Origin: Pedobacter panaciterrae
GTDB lineage: Bacteria > Bacteroidota > Bacteroidia > Sphingobacteriales > Sphingobacteriaceae
DNA: 64,000 nucleotides
Direction of reading: 5' to 3'
NCBI RefSeq assembly: GCF_001636695.1
Contig: NZ_LGEL01000015.1
Coordinates: 22,783-86,782, forward strand
Notes under the pieces: model-generated
The model's input: the letters and a program-made list of their open reading frames with translations, nothing else
What the model was told of the DNA's origin: nothing
Database searches by the model: none
Translations under genes and position numbers: made by a program
Shown: piece by piece, positions 42,208 through 50,869 of the stretch
How positions within the stretch are numbered: position 1 is the stretch's first letter
Layout of the letters: each line of letters starts with the position of its first letter

Positions 42208-44601
42208 ATGAGATTTTTGATAAAGACTTTCCGAATTGCTATAGTTATAGTTGTTTTTTTAAACTTTGGATCGTCAGCACAGCAGTTGCCCATAAATGGA
42301 GCACTTTTAAAAGGTGAATGGCCGGCAAGCTGGATCAGTTGTGCGGGAGTACCGCAACGCGATTATGGAATATATCATTTCCGAAAAAGTTTTAATATCG
42401 AAAAGAAACCCGGACATTTTATCATTCATGTCTCTGCCGACAACAGGTACCGTTTGTTTGTGAATGGTGAACCAGTTAGTAGTGGGCCAGCCCGTGGTGA
42501 TAAGTTCAATTGGTACTTTGAAACCTTGGACATCTCGACCTGGTTAAAGCCAGGCAAAAATGTGATTGCTGCTAAAGTTTGGAATATGGGTATTCATGCG
42601 CCTGTAGCTCAAATTTCTGACCAAACTGCTTTTGTTGTGCAGGGCGATAGTGGCGCAGAGGCAATGGTAAATACTGATGGCAGCTATAAAGTAATGAGCA
42701 ACCTCGCTTACACTCCAGTGTCATTAGGCAATGGTGCCAGACTGGATGCTTATATGGTTATTGGCCCTGGCGACAAAGTTGATGGCAGCAAATACCCCTG
42801 GGGTTGGGAGCAACCTGAATATGACGATAGTAAATGGCTTTCACCAGTACCGATTTCTCATCCGGTAACATCTGGTTACGGGACGGATAATATCTGGACA
42901 CTCAGTCCGCGTAATATTCCTCAGATGGAAGAGCGTTTGGAACGTATCACAACTGTTCGTCGTACATCTGGTGTAAAAACAGGTCCAGATTTTTTAAAGG
43001 GAAAGCAGCCTTTAACCATACCTGCCAACAGTAAAGTGAGTATTTTATTGGATCAGTCTTTCAATACTGTAGCTTATCCCGAAGTTCTGGTTAGCGGAGG
43101 TAAAGGCAGTAGTATTACGTTAACTTATACCGAAGCATTGCTCGATGATAAGAAAGAAAAAGGCAACCGGAATGAGATAGACAATAAAACAGTGATTGGA
43201 AATTATGATATTTTTGAACCAGACGGAGGCAAAGACAGGCTATTCAGGCCACTTTGGTTTAGAACTTACCGTTACATTCAGGTAGATATTGTTACCAAAA
43301 ATGAAGCGTTGTTACTGTCAGATGTTTACGGTAAATATACAGGATATCCTTTTGAGCAGCGGGCCTCATTCAGCAGCAATGATAAATCAATGAAAGAACT
43401 ATGGGATGTAAGCTGGAGAACCGCAAGGCTATGTGCCGGTGAAACCTATTTTGATTGCCCATACTATGAGCAGTTGCAGTATGAAGGAGATACAAGAATT
43501 CAGGCACTCATCTCTCTTTATGTAGCAGGAGATGATAGATTGATGAGAAAGTCAATGCTTGATTTTCAGAATTCACGTGTTCCCGAAGGGTTAACTCAGG
43601 GCAGGTATCCAAGTAACAGGATTCAGGTGATTCCACCGTATTCTTTGTTCTGGATTTCTATGGTTCACGATTACTGGATGTATAGGCGCGATGACGAATT
43701 TGTGAAAGGCTTTATGACGGGGGTAAAAGGCGTATTGGATTGGTACGAACACCGTATTGATACTAAAAAGGGGATGCTTGGACCTATGAAATGGTGGAAT
43801 TTTGTAGATTATACTGATGTATTTAGCAATGGGGTTCCGGATGGTGCAACTGATGGAAATTCATCTGTGATCACGTTGCAATATATTTATACTTTACGTC
43901 AGGCTGTGGAGCTATATAGTTATTTTGGGGACACTGCACTAGCGGGCCATTATCAAAAACTGGCAGACGAGCTTAGTCTTTCGACTTACAAAGCATGTTT
44001 TGACGAGAATAGAAATGTCATGGCTAATACTCCGGAGCATAAAAAGTTCAGTCAGCATGCAGGCATTCTAGCTATATTAGGAAACGTGATTCCTAAAGAC
44101 AGAGAAGCTGCGGTAATGGACAAGCTACTACATGATAAAACACTTGGACAGGCAACTTTTTATTTCAGGTTTTATCTTATTCAGGCTATGAAAAAAACTG
44201 GAATGGGCGATCTGTATTATTCAGAACTTAAACCCTGGAGAGATATGCTTAAAGTGGGGTTAACCACCTTTGCAGAAAAACCAGAACCAGCACGTTCAGA
44301 CTGTCATGCCTGGAGTGCAAGTCCTAGTTATGATTTTCTAGCCACTATTTGTGGGGTAAGTCCGGCTTCGCCCGGTTTTAAAACGGTACAAATCAAACCT
44401 GCATTCGGTGAGCTCACCGAGGTTAATGCAAAAATGCCACATCCGGATGGGGAAATCAGTGTTCGTTTAAAAAGAAAGGGAAAAAATGGTTTGGAGGGAA
44501 CAGTTGTTATTCCGGATTCTTTAAGCGGAAAATTCATCTGGCAGGGTAAGACGCTTGCGCTTAAGGGCGGAATGCAAAAAGTTAATTTTCCAGGTAAATA
44601 A
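42208..44601 (+). CDS. GH78-type alpha-L-rhamnosidase
   Basis: A 797-residue secreted enzyme (signal IAIVIVVFLNFGSSAQ). N-terminal beta-sandwich domains carry WPASWISCAGVPQRDYGIYH, FRKSFNIEKKPGHFIIHVSA and KPGKNVIAAKVWNMG. The alpha/alpha-barrel catalytic part holds FDCPYYEQLQYEGDTRIQAL, with the acidic residues of the GH78 active site, then DGNSSVITLQYIYTL and SDCHAWSASPSYDFLATICG. A C-terminal sandwich follows (MPHPDGEISVRLKRKGKNGL). This order is that of bacterial rhamnosidases. It is the last enzyme gene of the locus and the best guide to its substrate. Confidence 0.9.
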   Translation: MRFLIKTFRIAIVIVVFLNFGSSAQQLPINGALLKGEWPASWISCAGVPQRDYGIYHFRKSFNIEKKPGHFIIHVSADNRYRLFVNGEPVSSGPARGDKFNWYFETLDISTWLKPGKNVIAAKVWNMGIHAPVAQISDQTAFVVQGDSGAEAMVNTDGSYKVMSNLAYTPVSLGNGARLDAYMVIGPGDKVDGSKYPWGWEQPEYDDSKWLSPVPISHPVTSGYGTDNIWTLSPRNIPQMEERLERITTVRRTSGVKTGPDFLKGKQPLTIPANSKVSILLDQSFNTVAYPEVLVSGGKGSSITLTYTEALLDDKKEKGNRNEIDNKTVIGNYDIFEPDGGKDRLFRPLWFRTYRYIQVDIVTKNEALLLSDVYGKYTGYPFEQRASFSSNDKSMKELWDVSWRTARLCAGETYFDCPYYEQLQYEGDTRIQALISLYVAGDDRLMRKSMLDFQNSRVPEGLTQGRYPSNRIQVIPPYSLFWISMVHDYWMYRRDDEFVKGFMTGVKGVLDWYEHRIDTKKGMLGPMKWWNFVDYTDVFSNGVPDGATDGNSSVITLQYIYTLRQAVELYSYFGDTALAGHYQKLADELSLSTYKACFDENRNVMANTPEHKKFSQHAGILAILGNVIPKDREAAVMDKLLHDKTLGQATFYFRFYLIQAMKKTGMGDLYYSELKPWRDMLKVGLTTFAEKPEPARSDCHAWSASPSYDFLATICGVSPASPGFKTVQIKPAFGELTEVNAKMPHPDGEISVRLKRKGKNGLEGTVVIPDSLSGKFIWQGKTLALKGGMQKVNFPGK

Positions 44602-44621
44602 GGTCATTCCAATAACTCCTG

Positions 44622-44680
44622 ATCATCTTTGTTGTTCACTGAAAGCTTATAGAAATAAGCCAGTTGAAAACAAAGATGAT
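44622..44680. promoter_or_regulatory. Nested hairpin before the sigma gene
   Basis: Arms ATCATCTTTGTT/AACAAAGATGAT enclose a smaller GCTTAT/ATAAGC hairpin. It lies 20 bp after the rhamnosidase stop and 67 bp before the sigma start. No T-run of note follows, so it may stabilise the 3' end of the locus mRNA or be a weak terminator. Confidence 0.5.
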
Positions 44681-44746
44681 TTTCTGAATTATTATTTCAG
44701 TTCATTGAAGATTTGAAAATTATCATTATTTTTATCAAAACCGGAT

Positions 44747-45337
44747 ATGACACTTGAACAATTATCAGATAAAGAATTGTGGGATTCTATCGTTAATGAT
44801 AATTCTCAGGCTTTTGCAGTGTTATACAACAGGCATTGGAAAAAATTATATAAAACGTCTTGTCATTATTTAAAAGACAAGGATGCCGCAGAACAAATCC
44901 TACATGACGCATTCGTTACACTTTGGACGAGGAGGAAGTTTCTCAAGATCGAGAATTTTAATAGTTATATTTATATCACTACCAAATATCATGTATTTAA
45001 ACACCTGAAGGCTGCAAAAGTTTCTATTGTAGATTATATAGAACAATATGAAGAGGAAGCGACAGAAGTTAATTATAATGAAGGAGAGAAACGTTTAGAC
45101 TACAAGGATTTTGAAATCCAGCTTGATAAATATTTGTTAGGCGTACCAAAGCGATGCAAAGAAATTTTCTGGTTAAGCAGGGTAGAGCACTTGTCAAATG
45201 AAGAGATTGCTAATCAGCTTGGTATCTCAAAAAGAACGGTCGAGAATCAAATTACTTATGCTTTAAAACACTTGAGACATTCTTATAAAGAACTATCAAT
45301 AGCCGGATTATCTCTTTTATTTGTTACTATTTTTTAA
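44747..45337 (+). CDS. ECF sigma factor at the end of the rhamnoside locus
   Basis: A 196-residue ECF sigma with region 2 at about 15-85 (AFAVLYNRHWKKLYKTSCHY, KDAAEQILHDAFVTLWTRR) and region 4 at about 125-180 (VPKRCKEIFWLSRVEHLSNE, EIANQLGISKRTVENQITYA). It ends with a hydrophobic tail (SIAGLSLLFVTIF), unusual for a soluble sigma but frequent in Bacteroidetes ECF factors. The only FecR without its own adjacent sigma in the window is at the other end of the locus (32798), so this is its likely partner. Confidence 0.92.
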   Translation: MTLEQLSDKELWDSIVNDNSQAFAVLYNRHWKKLYKTSCHYLKDKDAAEQILHDAFVTLWTRRKFLKIENFNSYIYITTKYHVFKHLKAAKVSIVDYIEQYEEEATEVNYNEGEKRLDYKDFEIQLDKYLLGVPKRCKEIFWLSRVEHLSNEEIANQLGISKRTVENQITYALKHLRHSYKELSIAGLSLLFVTIF

Positions 45338-45353
45338 TTCGTAAGGAAACCGA

Positions 45354-45644
45354 TTACTGCTTAGGAGTAAAACGGATTGAATCAACTAAAACCCTATGCG
45401 TTGGTATTGGAACTGAATGGTCGGCAGATTTAATGTAAGCATTTGGAAGTTTTACGGGGGCTGGATTATTGTTGCTATAAACAGGCTTTTTTACTAATGA
45501 TTGCATATATATAGTCACAGGATTAAACTTTTTATATTTCATCACGGTATCAGGTTTTAAAGTGTAACGATTTCTGGGTTTTTGAGCGCTAACACTGAGG
45601 CTGAATAAAAGTATTAAGGCGGTTGAAGTAAAGATTGTTTTTAT
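45354..45644 (-). CDS. Small secreted protein whose start codon appears changed to ATA
   Basis: An open frame of 97 codons encodes a clear signal peptide (KTIFTSTALILLFSLSVSAQ) followed by a basic, Pro/Asn-rich mature part (KPRNRYTLKPDTVMKYKK, NNNPAPVKLPNAY). No ATG, GTG or TTG precedes the signal in frame; the codon where Met is expected is ATA (45644-45642), one base from ATG. The only usual starts lie downstream (GTG 45545, ATG 45542) and would drop the signal peptide. Either the gene uses ATA, or it lost its start and is silent. I know no family. Confidence 0.55.
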   Translation of the reverse strand: MKTIFTSTALILLFSLSVSAQKPRNRYTLKPDTVMKYKKFNPVTIYMQSLVKKPVYSNNNPAPVKLPNAYIKSADHSVPIPTHRVLVDSIRFTPKQ

Positions 45645-45698
45645 AATAACAGGATGCTTAACAATTCTTTATTCCATAAATGTTGTGAAAAGTTTTAG

Positions 45699-46298
45699 CT
45701 ATTCCCCATCATGATAATCAATATCGAGGTTGTATTGATAAAGTAGACCGGAAAGGTTTAGTGCAGAGAATTTTGCCTGTTTTACTTTATTCACTGATGG
45801 ATCCAGACTGAAATTTCTTGCAGTACGGAAATCAGCTTTCTCTAAAACAGATCTCACAAAGGTTGCACCTGAAAGGTCACAGTTATGGAATATGCTAGAG
45901 GTTAAATCTGATTCTTCAAAGTCAGTTTCTTTGAGAGAGCAGTCAGTGAATTTGGTTTTCCTGAGTTTGGTGCCGTAAAATGTGGAATAATCGAGGTGAC
46001 TATGTTCGAAACGGAAAGAAAATAAAAACTTGTTGCACTTTGAGAAGTCAATCCCCAGTATTTTACACCCGGTAAAAGTAACATCCTTAAACCCTGTACC
46101 TGTAACTGTAGTAAGCGAGAAATTACATTGTTTAAAATGACAATCCATAAAATCGTTGTGGCTTAAATCGCTCTTGGAAAAATCACAGTTTACAAATTCA
46201 CATTTGATAAACTCCCTGTTCTCCAGTCGCTTTTCTGCGTAGTTGATATTGGCAAATGTTTTGTCTTCGTGAACTGTAGTTTCATTAAATTTGTTCAT
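45699..46298 (-). CDS. Pentapeptide-repeat protein
   Basis: A 199-residue protein of A/C(D/N)(L/F)xx pentapeptide repeats from about residue 25 to 170: FVNCDFSKSDLSHNDFMDCH, FKQCNFSLTTVTGTGFKDVT, LRKTKFTDCSLKETDFEESD and FHNCDLSGATFVRSVLEKAD. It forms a quadrilateral beta-helix as in Qnr/MfpA proteins, some of which protect gyrase, but many have no known role. A 3-bp gap links it to the TetR gene, which probably controls it. No conclusion on quinolones is drawn. Confidence 0.92.
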   Translation of the reverse strand: MNKFNETTVHEDKTFANINYAEKRLENREFIKCEFVNCDFSKSDLSHNDFMDCHFKQCNFSLTTVTGTGFKDVTFTGCKILGIDFSKCNKFLFSFRFEHSHLDYSTFYGTKLRKTKFTDCSLKETDFEESDLTSSIFHNCDLSGATFVRSVLEKADFRTARNFSLDPSVNKVKQAKFSALNLSGLLYQYNLDIDYHDGE

Positions 46299-46301
46299 AG
46301 C

Positions 46302-46853
46302 TTAGTTTAAGTTGAGTAACTTATTTACGATTTGCTCTTTCTTTTCGGTACTTATGTTATAGAAGCCAAAGTTATCAGCATACCAAAGTCCATCTGCAAC
46401 AAGCAGAATGATCAGGCTGTTGATATCAAGGTCTCCTACAGGACCACCTGCAATATGCTCGGTAAACCATTCATCCCACATTTTTTTGTAATGTTCATTA
46501 ACCAGTGCGGCCTGTAAAATAACTTTCATAGCTCTCCTGTAGTGGATTTGGTTGCTCTTTTTGATCACGAAACGAATAAAGGCAATAGGGGCAATGTCAT
46601 TCCCTGATGTTTTTTTTTCTTCGATGACCCATTCCGTGAGCTCTACAAGACTTTGGCGTACCAGTTCCTCCAGTAACTCTTCTTTATTGCGGAAATGATG
46701 GATGATACCCCCTTTACTCAATCCAGTTTGATCGGCAATGGCCTGGAAGGTAACCTGATGCCAATCTGCTGTAGCGCCAATTTCAGCGGCAGTGTTAAGG
46801 ATAAGTTGCTTGCTGGCTTCAGGATCTTTTTTTCTTTTATATGGATTTTCCAT
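46302..46853 (-). CDS. TetR-family transcriptional regulator
   Basis: A 183-residue TetR protein with the N-terminal HTH at about 14-60 (LILNTAAEIGATADWHQVTF, QAIADQTGLSKGGIIHHFRN, KEELLEELVRQSLVELTEW) and a helical ligand domain with several Trp and Met residues. It diverges from a small HMA-like gene and reads directly into the pentapeptide gene. The 15-bp dyad at 46869 is a possible operator. The ligand is unknown. Confidence 0.93.
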   Translation of the reverse strand: MENPYKRKKDPEASKQLILNTAAEIGATADWHQVTFQAIADQTGLSKGGIIHHFRNKEELLEELVRQSLVELTEWVIEEKKTSGNDIAPIAFIRFVIKKSNQIHYRRAMKVILQAALVNEHYKKMWDEWFTEHIAGGPVGDLDINSLIILLVADGLWYADNFGFYNISTEKKEQIVNKLLNLN

Positions 46854-46868
46854 GCCTCAAAGATACCG

Positions 46869-46883
46869 AACGAATGGTTTGTT
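46869..46883. promoter_or_regulatory. Candidate TetR operator
   Basis: AACGAATGGTTTGTT is an inverted repeat with 6-bp arms (one mismatch) around TGG, 16 bp before the tetR start and upstream of the rightward promoter. Confidence 0.35.
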
Positions 46884-46897
46884 TGCAAATTGTTTTG

Positions 46898-46905
46898 TAC
46901 ATTTG
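46898..46905 (+). promoter_or_regulatory. -7 element TACATTTG
   Basis: A full TAnnTTTG match 24 bp before the ATG at 46930; the TTTGTTTG at 46878-46885 may supply the -33 element, though the spacing is shorter than usual. Confidence 0.5.
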
Positions 46906-46929
46906 TCCTCTCAATTATTTATTCTTTTT

Positions 46930-47178
46930 ATGTCCTCACGTATCATTATTTTATCTACTGTAATCAATACATCGGTTGATTTACAATGCATTTCCCAGGT
47001 TCTAAGTACTTTTTCCAGTATCTCAGAGTGGTCTGTTGATCTTGATGATTGTGATAAGGTACTACGGGCTATTAGTAGTGAGGACATTGGGGCAGATCTG
47101 GTGGAAACTCTGGATGCAGCAGGGATAAGTGCTATGGTACTGGAGGTTTTTGATGAAAATGGGGTTTCTATTATGTAA
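46930..47178 (+). CDS. Small HMA-like (heavy-metal-associated fold) protein
   Basis: An 82-residue protein starting at 46930, with its own promoter-like element. The pattern IIILSTVINTSVDLQCISQV, then FSSISEWSVDLDDCDKVLRA and VETLDAAGISAMVLEVFDEN follows the beta-alpha-beta-beta-alpha-beta HMA fold. The CxxC metal motif is absent. Such degenerate HMA-like proteins are common in Pedobacter-type genomes and have no known function. The antisense frame on the other strand is a shadow. It is divergent from tetR and may share its control. Confidence 0.8.
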   Translation: MSSRIIILSTVINTSVDLQCISQVLSTFSSISEWSVDLDDCDKVLRAISSEDIGADLVETLDAAGISAMVLEVFDENGVSIM

Positions 47179-47224
47179 ATAACCCTTATCATCGTACCTT
47201 TATTGAATTAAAAAGAAAAGCTAT

Positions 47225-47716
47225 ATGAATACAGAAAAAGCCATTCTGGCGGGCGGTTGCTTTTGGGGAGTAGAAGAACTTATTAGAAATCAACCAGGTG
47301 TAATTTCAACTGTAGTTGGATATTCAGGAGGGGATGTTCCTAACGCAACTTACCGAAATCATGGAACACATGCTGAAGCTATAGAAATTGTATTTGATCC
47401 GAAAATTTTATCATATCGTAAACTACTTGAGTATTTTTTTCAGATTCATGATCCAACAACACGTAACAGACAAGGAAACGATATAGGAACTTCTTATCGT
47501 TCAGCCATTTTTTTCCTTGATGAAATGCAGCAGGAAACTGCTAAGCTTTTGATCGAAGATATGGAAGCTTCTGGTAAATGGCCTGGAAAAATTGTGACTG
47601 AAGTTGTTCCTGCAGCTGATTTTTGGAATGCTGAAGAAGAACATCAGGATTATTTGAAAAAGAATCCATATGGGTATACATGTCACTTTGAAAGATCTGA
47701 CTGGAAACTGGATTAA
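47225..47716 (+). CDS. msrA: Peptide methionine sulfoxide reductase A
   Basis: A 163-residue MsrA. The active-site motif is [10 protein letters not shown] with the catalytic Cys. [52 protein letters not shown] and YRSAIFF are conserved substrate-pocket parts. No further Cys near the C-terminus follows the usual resolving pattern except YTCHFE. It reduces the S-epimer of methionine sulfoxide in proteins. There is no signal peptide, so it is cytoplasmic. Single gene, ended by a bidirectional terminator. Confidence 0.96.
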   Translation: MNTEKAILAGGCFWGVEELIRNQPGVISTVVGYSGGDVPNATYRNHGTHAEAIEIVFDPKILSYRKLLEYFFQIHDPTTRNRQGNDIGTSYRSAIFFLDEMQQETAKLLIEDMEASGKWPGKIVTEVVPAADFWNAEEEHQDYLKKNPYGYTCHFERSDWKLD

Positions 47717-47727
47717 TTTTTAAAAAA

Positions 47728-47760
47728 TTGTACCGGAGTAGAATTTCTACCCCGGTACAA
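47728..47760. terminator. Bidirectional terminator between msrA and fucosidase
   Basis: TTGTACCGGAGTAG pairs with CTACCCCGGTACAA (one mismatch) around AATTT, with A-runs to the left and right that act as T-tails on either strand. Confidence 0.88.
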
Positions 47761-47775
47761 AAAAAGTTAACTATT

Positions 47776-49188
47776 CTATCGCCTTTCGTTATAAACGCCA
47801 AACTCTGCTATAGCCGGTGGCTTGTTAAAGGATTGGATAGATATTTTTACTTTCTCACCCCAAACCCGGTCAAAGCGGAATATTTGAATCTTATTATCTT
47901 CGTTGCCTTGTTTTGCTTCTAATGGATACCATTTCCCATTTGCAAAATATTGTAAAGTAAATACACTTTTTGTATTTCTTCCCTGAGTAATCACCAACAT
48001 ATTAAAAGGTTTAGCTTTGTCGAAACTAAGCTCATACCATGGTGATTTTACTTCAGAATTAGAAACCCATGAAGACCCGAAATTATCGTCGTTTGCAAAG
48101 TCCATAATATTCATATCGTCACTCCAGCTGCTGTTGCTTTTCACATGCTTAGCTATGTTACTTGATATGATTGGGTCAGCATGTGGCGGCACTTCAGGAA
48201 GTTTTTCGGGCTTTTTATAGAGTTTGCCAATCTCTTTCAGTGCCTCTACAGCATTATTGTCTATTAAGCCATCTTTATTTGGTGCCACATTGAGTATAAA
48301 ATTACAATAAGCATTGTTGTAAGGAACTATAAATTTATTTACAAGTTCGTTTACATTTTTCACAGGTGTTCCTGGAAAAGATGTTTTCCAAAACCAGTTT
48401 TCCTGTAATGGAAGACAGGCTAATGCCGGAAGTTTGTTGTGCTCTTTGGATATGAACTGCCCTGCACCTTGTTCATAAGATTTGATGTCGGTATAAAAAA
48501 GAGCCTCAGCAGGATACTTTGCAGCATTAAGATCCATTACCAAACAATTAGGTTGAAGCGATTTTATAAGGTTATAGATGTCTTCGAAAGGTACATCATC
48601 ATAAGAAATCCTAGACCACGGTGCATCCCATCCATCAATTACAAGGGCAGTGATTTCACCATAATTGCTAAGTAACTCTGTAATTTGATCTTTGATCATT
48701 TGAATATGCTCAGGTGTTATCTGATTGGGTCTGATGCCATGATGGGTATCAAGAATGGAATAGTAAAGCATTACTTTTAAACCATTTTTGCGGAAAGCGT
48801 TTGCATATTCCTTTACTACATCACGTCCAAATGGGGTATTCATCACATTGTAAGGAGTGGTTTTGGTGTTCCATATCGGAAAGCCACTATGGTGTTTGGT
48901 TGTTAAACATCCGTAGGTCATGTTTGCCGATTTAGCGGCTTTTGCCCATTGATCTGCATCAAATTTAGGTGATTTGAAGAGAGATGTAGCTGCATCAGGG
49001 TCAGACCAATCCTGGTCCATAAAAGTAGGCATCCCATAATGAATGAACATACCAAAGCCAAGATCCACAAAGTCTTGCTGAAGTTGAGGGAGTGGCTTTT
49101 TCGGTGCTTTTTGCTGTGCTAGTACTGATTTTAAAGGAGAGAGTCCTGAAATCACTAACATGAAAACTAAAATTCTTTTAATGGTCAT
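47776..49188 (-). CDS. GH29 alpha-L-fucosidase, secreted
   Basis: A 470-residue enzyme with a signal peptide (IKRILVFMLVISGL to SVLAQ). The GH29 barrel has the start FVDLGFGMFIHYGMPTFMDQ, the TTKHHSGFPIWNTK block, YYSILDTHHGI, and the likely nucleophile Asp in LVIDGWDAPW. QENWFWKTSFPGTP and FILNVAPNKDG follow. The last about 120 residues form a discoidin-like sandwich (WSDDMNIMDFANDDNFGSSW, WYELSFDKAKPFNMLVITQG). It would remove alpha-linked fucose from glycans in the periplasm or outside. It stands alone, not in the rhamnoside cluster, and diverges from the sensor kinase. Confidence 0.93.
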   Translation of the reverse strand: MTIKRILVFMLVISGLSPLKSVLAQQKAPKKPLPQLQQDFVDLGFGMFIHYGMPTFMDQDWSDPDAATSLFKSPKFDADQWAKAAKSANMTYGCLTTKHHSGFPIWNTKTTPYNVMNTPFGRDVVKEYANAFRKNGLKVMLYYSILDTHHGIRPNQITPEHIQMIKDQITELLSNYGEITALVIDGWDAPWSRISYDDVPFEDIYNLIKSLQPNCLVMDLNAAKYPAEALFYTDIKSYEQGAGQFISKEHNKLPALACLPLQENWFWKTSFPGTPVKNVNELVNKFIVPYNNAYCNFILNVAPNKDGLIDNNAVEALKEIGKLYKKPEKLPEVPPHADPIISSNIAKHVKSNSSWSDDMNIMDFANDDNFGSSWVSNSEVKSPWYELSFDKAKPFNMLVITQGRNTKSVFTLQYFANGKWYPLEAKQGNEDNKIQIFRFDRVWGEKVKISIQSFNKPPAIAEFGVYNERR

Positions 49189-49331
49189 TTTTTGTGTTTT
49201 GATATAGATTTATTTAATAGATTATATACCTGCAAAGTTCACTTCGTTTAAGAAGCCAACAGCAGGGATTAATACTTTCAGGTATTATGACAAATTTATA
49301 ATGAAGATGGGGTAAACTTGTCGAATAGAAG

Positions 49332-49360
49332 CATAACAGAAACCTAACAAAAGCTTAACG
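49332..49360 (+). promoter_or_regulatory. Three 7-bp direct repeats at 11-bp period, candidate response-regulator box
   Basis: CATAACA-gaaa-CCTAACA-aaag-CTTAACG: three copies of a CnTAACr heptamer with 4-bp spacers, the geometry of PhoB/OmpR-family sites. It lies 53 bp upstream of the histidine kinase gene, so autoregulation by the regulator at 50870 is inferred. Confidence 0.5.
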
Positions 49361-49413
49361 ATAAAGGATTTTAAAAAACTTACCCTATTTTTAAAGGAAA
49401 TTGAATTATTGAA

Positions 49414-50844
49414 ATGACAGGTCGTCTATATAAGATCGTAGTGTTAGTTAGCTTTTTGATCTTGATCTTTGTACAGCTAAGATTAATTTACAACACATAT
49501 ACCCTGCGGGACAGAGATTTCAACTTAAAGGAGAAAAGTCTGCTTAATGACGAATATGGTAGGAGCATTCCTACTGATAAGGTTTATCCCGGAGCAGGAA
49601 AGATCATAGATTCCATTTTAAGCAGGAATATGCCTAATCTGCGCAGCACTTATCTTAACGACCGAAAGGATTTTGATCAATTATCAAAACGAGTGAGTGA
49701 TACGCTATTTAGTACCTTACAAATGAGGAGTAATATGGATAGCGTTTTTAAGTCGATCGTAACTCGAAACGCTCTGGATACAAACTTACATTATCTGTTA
49801 ACTTTTCAGTCAATTGAAATAAACTTTGACCATCGTACTGGAAATATCTTCATTTTTAACAGCAAAAAGGATAATACTTTTTTAAAGGAAAATGATCAAA
49901 CGAGTTATGGAGTTGTTATAGCTGGTGAGCTCTCCAATCCGACTCCGCAAAATAGGGTTACAAACCTCTCTGTAAGCGGAAACTTAGTATATGATTATAG
50001 GGTTACATTCAGCTTATTTGTTGATCATCCTTACCGTATGCTAAAGGTGGCTTATCAGATGCTTCCTACATTTTCCCTGGTAGCTATATGTATTGTCATA
50101 ACGGTAGGAATTAATTACTACACCTACATTAACTGGATGAGGCAGAAAAAGGAGACTGAAATAAAATCTGATTTCCTGAATAGTATTAAGCATGAATTCA
50201 ATACACCTATTACCACAATTTTAGTAGCAAGCAAAAGCCTTGATGATGAGGGGGTACTGAACGATAGGGATAGGGTAAAAGCACTTGTTCATATTGTAGA
50301 AAGGCAGGCCCGCCGATTGCAATCACACATTAATCAAATGTTGGAAGTATCAGTGATCAAAAAGAAGGTTACTCTGGTGGAGACAGATTTAAACTATACT
50401 GTTATGGTACTCGTCAATGATTATAAGGTAAAGCTTCAGGAAAAGGATAATCTTACCTTTGATCCTTATATATCTGAAATACTGGTTATGATAGATCCTT
50501 TTGTCTTTACAACGATGTTGAATAATATGTTGGATAACTCATTTAAATACAATGAAAGTGCGCTGAAGCATGTGGAGGTATTTATTGATGAACAGGCAGC
50601 GCATTATATCTTACATGTAAAGGATAACGGAACAGGTATTGAAGATGCAGCTAAAGAGAGAATATTCGATAAGTTTTTCCGCTCAAACAAGGACAATACA
50701 ATTCCGGGGCTTGGGCTTGGTTTATACTACGTAAAGGAGTGTTTGGATATTCATGGTTGGACTATGGATATGAAAACCAAAGTAGGGGTTGGTACTGAAT
50801 GTATGGTGTATATTCCAAAACATTTGTCGAAAATGGATCAATAA
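49414..50844 (+). CDS. Sensor histidine kinase
   Basis: A 476-residue kinase with a transmembrane helix at about 7-25 (IVVLVSFLILIFVQLRLIY), a periplasmic domain of about 185 residues with no recognised fold, and a second helix at about 212-235 (PTFSLVAICIVITVGINYYT). The HisKA box is NSIKHEFNTPITTILVASKS with the phospho-acceptor His. The ATPase boxes are NMLDNSFKYNE (N), VKDNGTGIEDAAK (G1), IFDKFFR (F) and GLGLGLYYVKE (G2). It is the partner of the regulator 26 bp downstream. The signal is unknown. Confidence 0.95.
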   Translation: MTGRLYKIVVLVSFLILIFVQLRLIYNTYTLRDRDFNLKEKSLLNDEYGRSIPTDKVYPGAGKIIDSILSRNMPNLRSTYLNDRKDFDQLSKRVSDTLFSTLQMRSNMDSVFKSIVTRNALDTNLHYLLTFQSIEINFDHRTGNIFIFNSKKDNTFLKENDQTSYGVVIAGELSNPTPQNRVTNLSVSGNLVYDYRVTFSLFVDHPYRMLKVAYQMLPTFSLVAICIVITVGINYYTYINWMRQKKETEIKSDFLNSIKHEFNTPITTILVASKSLDDEGVLNDRDRVKALVHIVERQARRLQSHINQMLEVSVIKKKVTLVETDLNYTVMVLVNDYKVKLQEKDNLTFDPYISEILVMIDPFVFTTMLNNMLDNSFKYNESALKHVEVFIDEQAAHYILHVKDNGTGIEDAAKERIFDKFFRSNKDNTIPGLGLGLYYVKECLDIHGWTMDMKTKVGVGTECMVYIPKHLSKMDQ

Positions 50845-50869
50845 ATTCATCAACTTTAAAACCTTTAAC

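Noticed and set aside
45699-46298. Pentapeptide protein as a Qnr-type resistance gene
   Set aside because: Pentapeptide repeats alone do not show gyrase protection; no Qnr-specific loops were recognised.
46911-47192. Minus-strand ORF opposite the HMA-like gene
   Set aside because: The plus-strand frame has the family pattern and a promoter; the minus frame has Ser-rich low-complexity content typical of an antisense shadow.
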